From Alkalihalobacillus deserti (GTDB taxonomy: Bacteria; Bacillota; Bacilli; Bacillales; Bacillaceae_D): a stretch of DNA of 47,950 bases. The notes beneath the pieces were generated by a model. The model was not told where the DNA came from and searched no databases. It saw nothing but the letters and a program-made list of their open reading frames with translations. Positions within the stretch are counted from its first letter, which is position 1; every line of letters starts with the position of its first letter. Both the position numbers and the translations under genes were made by a program. Shown here in pieces: positions 8,566 through 15,763 of this stretch. The DNA is taken from the NCBI RefSeq assembly GCF_020734105.1, contig NZ_JAJAFR010000025.1, forward strand, positions 1 through 47,950. The letters run 5' to 3'.

Positions 8566-8922
8566 CTACCCCTCCAATTCCTGTTGCAACTTTTCAAGAC
8601 CTTGTTCTAGATCAAGCGCAGTTTGAACATCATTGAGTGTAATTCCCATATCAATAAGTGTAATGGCAACAGCCGGTTGAATACCCGTTAAGACCACTTT
8701 CGCACCCATTAGGTTAGACATATCGACAACATCTCCTAGTACTTTGGCGATGAACGAGTCAATCATATCAACTGACGTTAAATCAATGACGACCCCGAGT
8801 GATCCCTCTAGGTGAATCTTATTAAGAAGATCTTCTTGAAATTGCAAGGCCGTTCGGTCGTCTAAATCGACTTGAACACTTACTAATAAATACTGATGTA
8901 ATTTCAAAATTGGAATTCTCAT
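8566..8922 (-). CDS. rsbS: RsbS, stressosome scaffold STAS protein
   Basis: 118 residues, a single STAS domain without an N-terminal sensor. The RsbT target serine is in VDMIDSFIAKVLGD at residue 56 (Ser59 in B. subtilis). RsbS forms the stressosome core with RsbR and captures RsbT. It is tightly packed between rsbR and rsbT. Confidence 0.96.
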   Translation of the reverse strand: MRIPILKLHQYLLVSVQVDLDDRTALQFQEDLLNKIHLEGSLGVVIDLTSVDMIDSFIAKVLGDVVDMSNLMGAKVVLTGIQPAVAITLIDMGITLNDVQTALDLEQGLEKLQQELEG

Positions 8923-8936
8923 CGGTTTTCCCCCAC

Positions 8937-9755
8937 CTACAAATCAATCATTTTCTTATTTGTTAACTCTAATGCTGTCTCAATTCCTTTTCTTAATGTG
9001 CTTTTTGTTGGAAATTTACTTAAATCTATACCAAGGTTAACAATGGTCTGAGCGATTTCTGGTCTAATTCCAACTAAGATACATTTGGCCCCAACTAAAC
9101 GCACTGCTTCCGAAGCTTGAATAATGTGGTGCGCAACCATCGTATCTACAACTGGTACACCTGTAATATCGATTAGGACCACCTGCGATCGATGTTCAAT
9201 GACTCCTTCTAATAAATTCTCCATCACCAACTTAGCTCTAGCCGTATCAATCGTCCCGATTAGAGGCATGACAGTCACACCTTCTAAAACTGGAATTAAA
9301 GGCGCAGATAATTCAAGTAATGAAAGTTTTTGCATTTCAATAATGTCTTCCCAAGTCCCCGTGTAATCATGAACAAGTTGATTAATAATTCCATCAATCC
9401 AACTTTCAAGTTCACTAAAAGTAGAAAGAACATCTGCTATGTTTGACTCACCCTCTGAAAGGAGCGCCAGGTTTACTCGACGAAAGGCTTGAAGACCTTG
9501 TGTAAAGTAAGCAAGTGGCCAGCCACTTTGAATATACTCTTCAGCAAAAGAGCTCAGCCGCATTTTCGCTTCCTTCTCATCCATATCTACCATTTCGATG
9601 ATAAAATGCATAAATTCCTGATTCATATTTTCATAGACTGAATCCGAAATGGACTCTAAATAATTATCTTGTCTTACAATTTCTAGTTCTTTCTTCCAAA
9701 GATTCATCAACATTTCTCTTTGATGGCTAATAAACGAAACAATATAAGGTTGCAT
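8937..9755 (-). CDS. rsbR: RsbR, stressosome sensor with N-terminal globin-like domain and STAS domain
   Basis: 272 residues. The N-terminal non-heme globin-like sensor spans about 1-130, a linker helix follows, and the STAS domain spans about 150-270. The two threonines phosphorylated by RsbT fall at residues 171 (IDTARAK) and 205 (VVDTMVAHH), the same numbers as in B. subtilis RsbRA. It is the first gene of the rsb operon. No further RsbR paralog is in the window. Confidence 0.95.
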   Translation of the reverse strand: MQPYIVSFISHQREMLMNLWKKELEIVRQDNYLESISDSVYENMNQEFMHFIIEMVDMDEKEAKMRLSSFAEEYIQSGWPLAYFTQGLQAFRRVNLALLSEGESNIADVLSTFSELESWIDGIINQLVHDYTGTWEDIIEMQKLSLLELSAPLIPVLEGVTVMPLIGTIDTARAKLVMENLLEGVIEHRSQVVLIDITGVPVVDTMVAHHIIQASEAVRLVGAKCILVGIRPEIAQTIVNLGIDLSKFPTKSTLRKGIETALELTNKKMIDL

Positions 9756-9785
9756 AACTTGTCCTCCTGTAAGTTCTTTATATCC

Positions 9786-9814
9786 ATTATTTCATGATTG
9801 AAAAAGAGTTGCAA
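9786..9814 (-). promoter_or_regulatory. Sigma-A type promoter of the rsb operon
   Basis: Minus-strand TTGCAA, 17 bases, AATAAT, about 30 bases upstream of the rsbR ATG and downstream of the ndoA terminator. It would give constitutive expression of all eight rsb genes. Confidence 0.7.
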
Positions 9815-9861
9815 AGATAAACGCATAAAAAAATGATAGATAATGCTCTTAACTCCATGCA

Positions 9862-9893
9862 AAAAAACCTCATTTCAGCAATGAGGTTTTTAT
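9862..9893 (-). terminator. Terminator after ndoA
   Basis: Perfect stem AAAACCTCAT / ATGAGGTTTT with a 7-base loop and T/A runs on both sides. It insulates the toxin-antitoxin unit from the rsb operon. Confidence 0.85.
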
Positions 9894-9901
9894 TTCACAA
9901 A

Positions 9902-10252
9902 CTAAAAATCAATAAGTCCTAAACTTATGAAGAGAGCATCATTCACACGACTCATCATATCATCGTCTAAGTGTGTAATCTTATCAGTTAGCCTTTGCTT
10001 ATCAATCGTTCTAACTTGTTCAAGTAAGATAACGGAGTCACGATCAAAACCATACCGCTTGGCATTGATTTCAACGTGTGTTGGTAACTTCGCCTTTTGG
10101 ATTTGAGCTGTAATAGCAGCCACAATCACCGTCGGGCTAAAGCGGTTCCCAATGTCATTTTGTATAACGAGTACAGGACGAACTCCGCCTTGCTCTGAAC
10201 CAACAACAGGTGAGAGATCCGCAAAGTATACGTCGCCTCTTTTTACAATCAA
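9902..10252 (-). CDS. ndoA: NdoA (MazF/EndoA), sequence-specific mRNA interferase toxin
   Basis: 116 residues of PemK/MazF fold: RGDVYFADLSPVVGSEQGGV at the N terminus with the catalytic-region Arg/Ser/Gln cluster, and RPVLVIQNDIGN after it. The B. subtilis homolog cleaves UACAU. The gene begins three bases after the antitoxin stop and is almost certainly co-translated with it. The pair between alr and rsbR is conserved throughout Bacillus. Confidence 0.96.
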   Translation of the reverse strand: MIVKRGDVYFADLSPVVGSEQGGVRPVLVIQNDIGNRFSPTVIVAAITAQIQKAKLPTHVEINAKRYGFDRDSVILLEQVRTIDKQRLTDKITHLDDDMMSRVNDALFISLGLIDF

Positions 10253-10255
10253 GGG

Positions 10256-10534
10256 CTACACCCCACTCACTAAGCGATCGAGGGTATTCTCTGCTTCCTC
10301 CTCGGCAAGAAAAGATTCTGATGCAATGTTTAGGTTAATTTTCGCCATTTCCATGTAGCCTTGCTGCATAGTCTCCCGAATTTGACGTTTCTTACGTTCG
10401 CGAAGATACATTTTTGTTGCTTGTGAAATAAACTCACTGCGATTGACGTTTTCCTTTTTGATCACACCGTCCACCTCGTTCAACAAATGTTGTGGCAAAT
10501 TGATTACAATGCGCTTTGTGCTTTGCTCTGACAC
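10256..10534 (-). CDS. ndoAI: NdoAI (MazE-like), ribbon-helix-helix antitoxin
   Basis: 92 residues from a GTG start. An N-terminal ribbon-helix-helix (KRIVINLPQHLLNEVDGVIK) is followed by ISQATKMYLRERKKR and the toxin-binding tail QGYMEMAKINLNIASE, which matches B. subtilis EndoAI. I prefer the GTG at 10534 because GGGGGTGG lies six bases upstream. The ATG at 10540 abuts that ribosome site. It neutralizes NdoA and may autoregulate. Confidence 0.92.
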   Translation of the reverse strand: MSEQSTKRIVINLPQHLLNEVDGVIKKENVNRSEFISQATKMYLRERKKRQIRETMQQGYMEMAKINLNIASESFLAEEEAENTLDRLVSGV

Positions 10535-10624
10535 AAACATCCACCCCCAGCATCCACCATTAACTTTATGCTAATTTATTTTTTCACTTTTTAAACAGAT
10601 GCTTCCTTTTTATATCCATATTTA

Positions 10625-10653
10625 ATCATAGCACTAGCTTTATTGAAATGCAA
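10625..10653 (-). promoter_or_regulatory. Sigma-A type promoter of ndoAI-ndoA
   Basis: Minus-strand TTGCAT, 17 bases, TATGAT in the gap between alr and ndoAI, giving a leader of roughly 80 bases. Confidence 0.7.
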
Positions 10654-10724
10654 AGGCCCAATGGTCTATCTTTTCATTTTCTTATTTAGACCAACAAGAA
10701 ATATATATTCACGCTTTATCCTTT

Positions 10725-11861
10725 TTAGTCCAAATAAACTCTTGGCACTCTTTGACCAATTACACATGGGATTTCGTAGTTGATGGTTCCAAGTCTCTTT
10801 GCAACTTCATCCATTGTTATTTTATCACTTCCGTCTTCCCCAATCAATGTTACAAGCGTACCTGTTTCCACTCGTTCAGGTAAACGAACCATGCATTGAT
10901 CCATACAGATTCGTCCTACAAAAGGAGCTCGTTTCCCATTTATCAGAACCTCTCCGCCATTTGTACTATGATACCTGAGCCAACCATCTGCGTAACCAAT
11001 TGGGATCGTTCCAATCCATTCCGTCTCTTTTGTTCGGTACGTTGCACCGTAGCTTATCGTTTCATCAGCAGGTAGCTCCTTCACTTGAACAAGGCGACTT
11101 TTGAGCGAAAAAGCCTGTTTTAATTGAACAGGAAGTTCCTTTGTGATCTCAGGTGATGGTGTAAGTCCGTACATCGAAATTCCTAATCGAAACACGTTGA
11201 AGTTTTTTTCTGGGAAACGTAGACCAGCTGCGCTATTACCACTATGAATCAAAGGCACATCAATCTGCCATTCTTTTAACCAATCAAGCATCGTTAAAAA
11301 TTGTTTATGTTGCTTATTCACGTATGAGATATCGAGTTCATCGGCTGTCGCATAGTGTGTAAACACGCCATTAACCTCGAATTGCTGTTTGTTCTTAACT
11401 AGAAACTCAAACAAAGCGTCAGCCTCTTCTCTAGTTCGAATCCCAATCCTACCCATACCTGTATCGAATTTCAAATGAATTTGGATTGTTTCATTAGGAG
11501 AAAGCTGTTTCTTTGCTTCTTCTAACCATTCCACTTGGAACACCGTAACGATGATTTGATTTTTTTGAGCCACTAACACATCATTTGGTCTAATTCGACC
11601 AAGAACAAGAATCGGAGCCTGAATATCCGCTTCACGCAAAAGAATGGCTTCATCTAATAGAGCAACCGCTAAGTAAGTCGCTCCAGAACTCAAAGCCTTT
11701 TTTGCAACCTCTACCGCACCATGGCCATAACCATTGGCTTTTACAACCGCCATCACATTCATATCTTTGTCATGATAAAGGGAGCTAATCGCTTTTACAT
11801 TCTGGCTGACTGCCGTTAAATCAATTTCTGCCCATGTATCGCGATAAAATTCTTGACTCAT
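10725..11861 (-). CDS. alr: Alanine racemase
   Basis: 378 residues. The PLP lysine is in VVKANGYGHGAVEVAKKAL at residue 41. The second catalytic base, a Tyr, lies in the ISYGATYR region (about 265). The C-terminal barrel includes GRICMDQCMV. It interconverts L- and D-alanine for peptidoglycan. The ATG at 11861 is chosen because AGGAGAGG precedes it by about seven bases; an upstream TTG in the same frame lacks this support. A single racemase beside ndoAI and ydcC matches B. subtilis alrA. Confidence 0.96.
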   Translation of the reverse strand: MSQEFYRDTWAEIDLTAVSQNVKAISSLYHDKDMNVMAVVKANGYGHGAVEVAKKALSSGATYLAVALLDEAILLREADIQAPILVLGRIRPNDVLVAQKNQIIVTVFQVEWLEEAKKQLSPNETIQIHLKFDTGMGRIGIRTREEADALFEFLVKNKQQFEVNGVFTHYATADELDISYVNKQHKQFLTMLDWLKEWQIDVPLIHSGNSAAGLRFPEKNFNVFRLGISMYGLTPSPEITKELPVQLKQAFSLKSRLVQVKELPADETISYGATYRTKETEWIGTIPIGYADGWLRYHSTNGGEVLINGKRAPFVGRICMDQCMVRLPERVETGTLVTLIGEDGSDKITMDEVAKRLGTINYEIPCVIGQRVPRVYLD

Positions 11862-11954
11862 GTTTTTTCCTCTCCTACCCAGCAAAGGTTTTCTATCTGT
11901 TTCATTCCTTAATAGTTATCTTCATATTCTACCATAATGTCACTTTAAAATGAA

Positions 11955-12003
11955 AAAGGAGGATGAATTAAAAGGGCTAATATTCCCCTGTAATTCATCC
12001 TCG
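11955..12003 (-). terminator. Terminator after ydcC
   Basis: Hairpin GAGGATGAATTA / TAATTCATCCTC with a 20-base loop. On the minus strand it ends in a T run, so it closes the ydcC transcript before alr. Confidence 0.75.
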
Positions 12004-12010
12004 GTAACGA

Positions 12011-13021
12011 TTATTTTTCCTCTGTCCCATAGACAGAACTTGCAATAGACATCATCTCTTCTGTACTTAAGTTTTCTGATGCAAGGAAGAAGTCAACGCC
12101 GTTGTAAGACCACATAAGTGATTCGTCTGTCATAACACCGATTGTAAATCCAAGGTCAACCGGCTCACCTGAACTCATATTCATCGGTGTTGAAGCTGGA
12201 ACCACTTGACTTTGTTCCTGAATCAACGTAAATGGTTGTTCACCCATATATTGAAGAACAACACGCTCTCCATTTTCTGATTCAATGTTTCTCGAGGAAT
12301 CAAACTTAGTACCATCTGGTGTGTACATTGGATAATAAACCGTCATCGCTTCTAATGGTTCTGCCATTGCTGGTTCTTCGGTCATTTGAGCACCCGTCAT
12401 GTTACGCTCCATATCGAAGTCCCCTTCATTGAAGCTTGCATTCCATTCAAAGCTTGTAAAGTCAAGCTGAACAAGTACTTCAAGATCAGCATTCATGATT
12501 TTTACTTGCGCAGGTGACAAGTCCTTTTTATTTAATTTGATTTCCTGTGTACTTAAATTTTTATTTTGATAGTTTGTGTTCGTTTGAAAGATATAATAGT
12601 CTTCATCAGCTTGGAAAGAACGCTCTGGATCCATTAAAATATCTTGGATAAGCGATTCATACAAATACACCTGACTGCTGTTTGTTGGCCAGTCACTTTG
12701 GAAACGGAAACTCTTGTTTAAAGCAGGTGTCAACACGAAAACTCCATCATCATTACGTAGGATGATTTGACTTTGGTCTTTGTTTTCATTTTGTAAGGCT
12801 ACACGATAATAGCTTTTTACTTGATGCCAAACATCGACCTCATAAGTCTGTAGATCCTTTCCTGTTTCTAACGTCATCGTTGACTTCGCTTTGTACCCAG
12901 TCATTTCCGAAAGCTTGTTGTCTAAATCAGTCATAATATCTTCCTGTGTTTTTTCGCCGCAACCTACGAGGATCATAGATAGTAGTAACCCTAGAGTAGC
13001 GAACCAGATTGCTTTTTTCAT
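12011..13021 (-). CDS. ydcC: YdcC, LolA-like sporulation-associated lipoprotein
   Basis: 336 residues. A lipoprotein signal peptide (MKKAIWFATLGLLLSMILVG, then Cys) ends in the lipobox LVGC, so the mature protein is anchored at Cys21 outside the membrane. The rest is a LolA/LppX-like beta fold (segments FRFQSDWPTNSSQVYLYESL, LYESLIQDI, GERVVLQYMG). The start is the ATG at 13021, preceded by AAGGGGTG. In B. subtilis the ortholog is sigma-E dependent with an unclear role in the spore envelope. The neighbourhood acpS-ydcC-alr is conserved. Confidence 0.92.
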   Translation of the reverse strand: MKKAIWFATLGLLLSMILVGCGEKTQEDIMTDLDNKLSEMTGYKAKSTMTLETGKDLQTYEVDVWHQVKSYYRVALQNENKDQSQIILRNDDGVFVLTPALNKSFRFQSDWPTNSSQVYLYESLIQDILMDPERSFQADEDYYIFQTNTNYQNKNLSTQEIKLNKKDLSPAQVKIMNADLEVLVQLDFTSFEWNASFNEGDFDMERNMTGAQMTEEPAMAEPLEAMTVYYPMYTPDGTKFDSSRNIESENGERVVLQYMGEQPFTLIQEQSQVVPASTPMNMSSGEPVDLGFTIGVMTDESLMWSYNGVDFFLASENLSTEEMMSIASSVYGTEEK

Positions 13022-13250
13022 GCTTTCACCCCTTTGTCTCATTTGAATGAAGAGAGCGAACACATTCAAGAGACGGCTTCTCATAGTTGTGTGTTCCGCT
13101 TTAGCTATCAGTAAGAAAGACTGGTATCCTTACTAATATAAAACCGAAACTTCTTTGTAGAAAATAGACCTGACTCTGCCTGAATGACTTGATCTCTTCT
13201 ATTCGCTCTACAACTATATGAGACAACCTTGAGCAATATGCAGACTAGCT

Positions 13251-13607
13251 TTACAAGCTTTCAATTAAAACTTGTGCAACTGCATATGTTTTACTATGGG
13301 AAATAGATAGATGAACTTTTTCGCTAAATCCTGCCACAACTAGGATTGGCCTCCCAGTCGGTTCCTTTCTGACCTCGATATCTTGCCAGCTATAACTGGC
13401 CGAAATTCCTGTACCAATTGCTTTCACAAAAGCTTCTTTTGCTGCAAATCTTCCTGCCAAATACTCAATTTGCCTAGTTCCGCCGAGTCCCATAAAGATA
13501 TTTGCTTCAAAAGGCGTTAAGATTCGATCAATAAATCGCGGTTGTCGCTTCATCACTTTTGATATGCGATCAAGTTCAACAATGTCAATTCCAATTCCAC
13601 TAATCAT
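13251..13607 (-). CDS. acpS: Holo-[acyl-carrier-protein] synthase
   Basis: 118 residues. Signature segments are GIGIDIVELDRI at the N terminus (Mg2+ Asp) and RFAAKEAFVKAIGTGIS near 53-69. It transfers 4'-phosphopantetheine from CoA to apo-ACP. It is divergent from the rhomboid gene. The ribosome site before the ATG at 13607 is weak. Confidence 0.96.
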   Translation of the reverse strand: MISGIGIDIVELDRISKVMKRQPRFIDRILTPFEANIFMGLGGTRQIEYLAGRFAAKEAFVKAIGTGISASYSWQDIEVRKEPTGRPILVVAGFSEKVHLSISHSKTYAVAQVLIESL

Positions 13608-13761
13608 CTATGTAATCCCTACTTTCATATAGTACGTTTGAATTCGTATCCATCAACTAAGATAGTCTTACTCATCACTATCGTCCTTATTTCATACTCT
13701 CTTAACAAAGGTATTTTGAACATTTTCTGTTATAATAGCAGATAGAAAAGGAGGCCGTATC

Positions 13762-14505
13762 ATGTTTATCCGAAACGAAAGCTTCTATTCGTTTAGACGA
13801 TCTTATCCAATTATTACAGTTCTAGTAGCCATTCATCTACTTTTATTTATTTGGATGAACTTTTTACCTGGAGGACGCTTGATACTCACAATGGGAATTG
13901 GGAATAATTTAGCCGTTGCCTATGGAGAATATTGGCGTATAGTTACACCCATATTCATGCATATCGGTATTGGGCACGTTATTTTTAATTCTTTTTCACT
14001 TGTCATTTTCGGTCCCGCTCTCGAGAGAATGCTTGGCAAGGTTAAGTTTCTTTTGGTTTACTTATTGACGGGCATTATAGCAAATATCGCCACTTTTTAT
14101 CTAGGTAGTCCTTCTATGCAACACCTTGGTGCCTCTGGTGCTATCTTTGGCTTACTCGGACTTTATGTGTATCTCGTTATCTATCGTAAAGATCTTATTG
14201 ATTCTGCCAATTCTCAGCTCGTTATGACGATTATCTTAATTGGTTTAGTGATGACGTTCGTTAACTCCAACATTAATGTCCTTGCTCATTTATTCGGATT
14301 GATTGCAGGTGCTGCTCTAGGCCCACTGATTCTTATTGGAGTGAAGCCTTATTACGCAAGTCGTGTGATCATTGATGACGGACCGCCAACCTTCAACCCT
14401 AACCGTTGGCAAAAAAAGAGAGTATCCAATAAGCGCCTTAAAGCAGCATTATGGATTGGTTTTGCTGTACTTGTTGCTGCTGGAATTCTAGCGCAACTCT
14501 TCTAA
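13762..14505 (+). CDS. ydcA: Rhomboid-family intramembrane serine protease (YdcA-like)
   Basis: 247 residues with about six transmembrane helices. The catalytic serine lies in HLGASGAIFGLLGL (Ser125) and the catalytic histidine in NVLAHLFGLIAGA (His176). The loop segment MHIGIGHVIFNSFSL matches the rhomboid HxxxN region. An extra C-terminal helix (AALWIGFAVLVAAGILAQLF) ends the protein. AAGGAGG precedes the ATG at 13762. It is the first gene of the conserved ydcA-acpS-ydcC block, divergent from acpS. Substrates are unknown. Confidence 0.94.
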   Translation: MFIRNESFYSFRRSYPIITVLVAIHLLLFIWMNFLPGGRLILTMGIGNNLAVAYGEYWRIVTPIFMHIGIGHVIFNSFSLVIFGPALERMLGKVKFLLVYLLTGIIANIATFYLGSPSMQHLGASGAIFGLLGLYVYLVIYRKDLIDSANSQLVMTIILIGLVMTFVNSNINVLAHLFGLIAGAALGPLILIGVKPYYASRVIIDDGPPTFNPNRWQKKRVSNKRLKAALWIGFAVLVAAGILAQLF

Positions 14506-14535
14506 TCATTTTTTTAAAAAAATGATTAATTACAC

Positions 14536-14572
14536 GTAAAACGCAATAGATAAACATCCATTGCGTTTTCTT
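14536..14572. terminator. Terminator downstream of the rhomboid gene
   Basis: Stem AAAACGCAAT / ATTGCGTTTT followed by CTTG and T-rich sequence; usable on both strands. A second AT-only palindrome (about 14503-14527) directly follows the stop codon. Confidence 0.75.
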
Positions 14573-14697
14573 GATTTTATGCCTTTAAAAACTAGTTACT
14601 CATTTGTTATGTATGCACATACCTTTACCCTACTGCTCTTCCTGCAATGTCAACACCCATCTAAAAAAATAAATACAATTTATTGCGCTTCAAACGG

Positions 14698-14913
14698 CTA
14701 TCTAGTTCCGACCTCTGCCTTTTTGTTAAAATAAACATATCTTTTGGCATTGAGAAGATCGACAACCTCCATTTGCTGAGGACCCTCACAGTTCGAACAA
14801 TAGAGTTTAAAGATGTCCCCATATAAAGTGCTAAGCTTCTCATCCATTTCAAGCAATATTTTCTCGAAGAACAATTCTTCTTCATTGAAATCGAACCTAG
14901 TTGGTATGCTCAT
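14698..14913 (-). CDS. Small CxxC protein, third gene of the Fur-box operon (unknown function)
   Basis: 71 residues opening MSIPTRFDFNEEELFFEKIL and containing LYCSNCEGPQQ, a single CxxC (near residues 39-42) that could bind a metal. There is no family I recognise. Its first 17 bases overlap the end of the preceding gene, which suggests coupled translation; its own ribosome site is weak. A competing ORF in another frame over the same region starts inside it and is poor in acidic residues, so I judge it a shadow. It is likely co-transcribed with the DUF2325 gene. Confidence 0.6.
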   Translation of the reverse strand: MSIPTRFDFNEEELFFEKILLEMDEKLSTLYGDIFKLYCSNCEGPQQMEVVDLLNAKRYVYFNKKAEVGTR

Positions 14914-15235
14914 TAATTGAAGATATGTCTATTTTACAAATCATTTCTTTTTCACTTTTTACTGACATTAGTAAACAAAGTAACTGATCAGTCACTTTGG
15001 CAGATGTAACAATGAAATGCTGATCTGAATCAAACAAATCTTGGTCTAATTTACTCCAATACTCACTAATTAATTTCAGTGTTTCAAAATTCGTTCTTAA
15101 TGAACAAGGTGTTTTTAAAAAGGCTTTAACAATATCATTAATCGTATTCTGCACAGCTTCCTTCCAACAACTGTACGACCCATCAAAATACCGATATGGG
15201 CATTCTAAAAAAGATGCATAAGAAATCATCGTCAT
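14897..15235 (-). CDS. Hypothetical Cys-containing protein, second gene of the Fur-box operon
   Basis: 112 residues, no signal peptide or membrane helix. Five Cys are scattered (FLECPYRYFDGSYSCW near the N terminus, TPCSL, LLCLL, MICKI). The protein is predicted mainly helical. I do not recognise a family. It begins eight bases after the DUF2325 stop codon. The ATG at 15235 has only a weak ribosome site and another ATG follows two codons later. Operon position suggests a role shared with the DUF2325 protein under the same predicted iron-responsive control. Confidence 0.65.
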   Translation of the reverse strand: MTMISYASFLECPYRYFDGSYSCWKEAVQNTINDIVKAFLKTPCSLRTNFETLKLISEYWSKLDQDLFDSDQHFIVTSAKVTDQLLCLLMSVKSEKEMICKIDISSINEHTN

Positions 15236-15242
15236 GTTCTTT

Positions 15243-15569
15243 TTAGCGTTCCTTCGTTAATTGACAACTTTTTAGATTGGAGCAACAATAATCACACTTT
15301 CCAATGGCTTGATAGATAGAACACCATGAACGCTTTGCATAACAGACTGGTATCGCTTGTTCCATCGCTCTCCTTTTTAGGACTGCTGTTAAATTATGAT
15401 TAATAAAATCTGTTAACACAAGAATAAGATCAATATGAGAAGGGATTTCTTTCTTTACCATTTGAACCTTGCGACCATCCATATGAATAATCTCATTAAA
15501 ACCAAGTCCTTCCAATTTTTTTGGAATTGACCCTAGTCGATCTGCGCCTACTATTAATAAAGAAGACAA
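15243..15569 (-). CDS. DUF2325 domain protein, first gene of a predicted Fur-controlled operon
   Basis: 108 residues from a TTG start. The N-terminal Rossmann-like half (SSLLIVGADRLGSIPKKLEG and DLILVLTDFINHNLTAVLKR) is the DUF2325 signature. The C-terminal tail is cysteine-rich: six Cys in VCYAKRSWCSIYQAI and GKCDYCCSNLKSC. I chose TTG at 15569 because GGAGG lies six bases upstream and because the Fur-type site would otherwise lie inside the coding region. The biochemical role of DUF2325 is not established; a metal or Fe-S function is inference from the cysteines and the operator. Confidence 0.8.
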   Translation of the reverse strand: MSSLLIVGADRLGSIPKKLEGLGFNEIIHMDGRKVQMVKKEIPSHIDLILVLTDFINHNLTAVLKRRAMEQAIPVCYAKRSWCSIYQAIGKCDYCCSNLKSCQLTKER

Positions 15570-15586
15570 CTCTCCACCTCCAACGT

Positions 15587-15633
15587 TGATAATAATTATC
15601 AATATCATAAATGAAATTGATTCTCATTGTCAA
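15587..15633 (-). promoter_or_regulatory. Promoter overlapped by Fur-box-like palindromes
   Basis: On the minus strand TTGACA (15628-15633) and TATGAT (15604-15609) form a sigma-A promoter with an 18-base spacer. TGATAATAATTATCA at 15587-15601 is a perfect 7-1-7 palindrome matching the B. subtilis Fur box core. A second, degenerate box TGAAATTGATTCTCA (15612-15626) lies in the spacer and overlaps a third (15618-15632). Bound Fur would block the promoter. PerR and Zur boxes are related, so the regulator is inferred. Confidence 0.8.
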
Positions 15634-15683
15634 CACTTTAAAAAATTTGAATAACTCATGTAACCTGTTTATTTACCTTGAAT

Positions 15684-15705
15684 TTCTTTCATTAATATGA
15701 AAGAA
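15684..15705 (+). promoter_or_regulatory. Hairpin or palindrome in the mgtE upstream region
   Basis: TTCTTTCAT, four bases, ATGAAAGAA: a perfect 9-bp inverted repeat about 60 bases before the mgtE ATG. I see no Mg2+ (M-box) riboswitch here. It may be an operator, or a terminator of a short leader (a T run follows at 15724-15731). Confidence 0.4.
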
Positions 15706-15763
15706 CCGTTTTACTTAATAGCCTTTTTTTTGTAAAGTAAGAAATGAAGATTGGAGGGACAAA

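Noticed and set aside
14661..14885. Alternative 74-residue minus-strand frame overlapping the CxxC gene
   Set aside because: Composition is skewed (basic, Ser/Leu rich) and the other frame continues the operon with overlap-coupled start and a CxxC motif.
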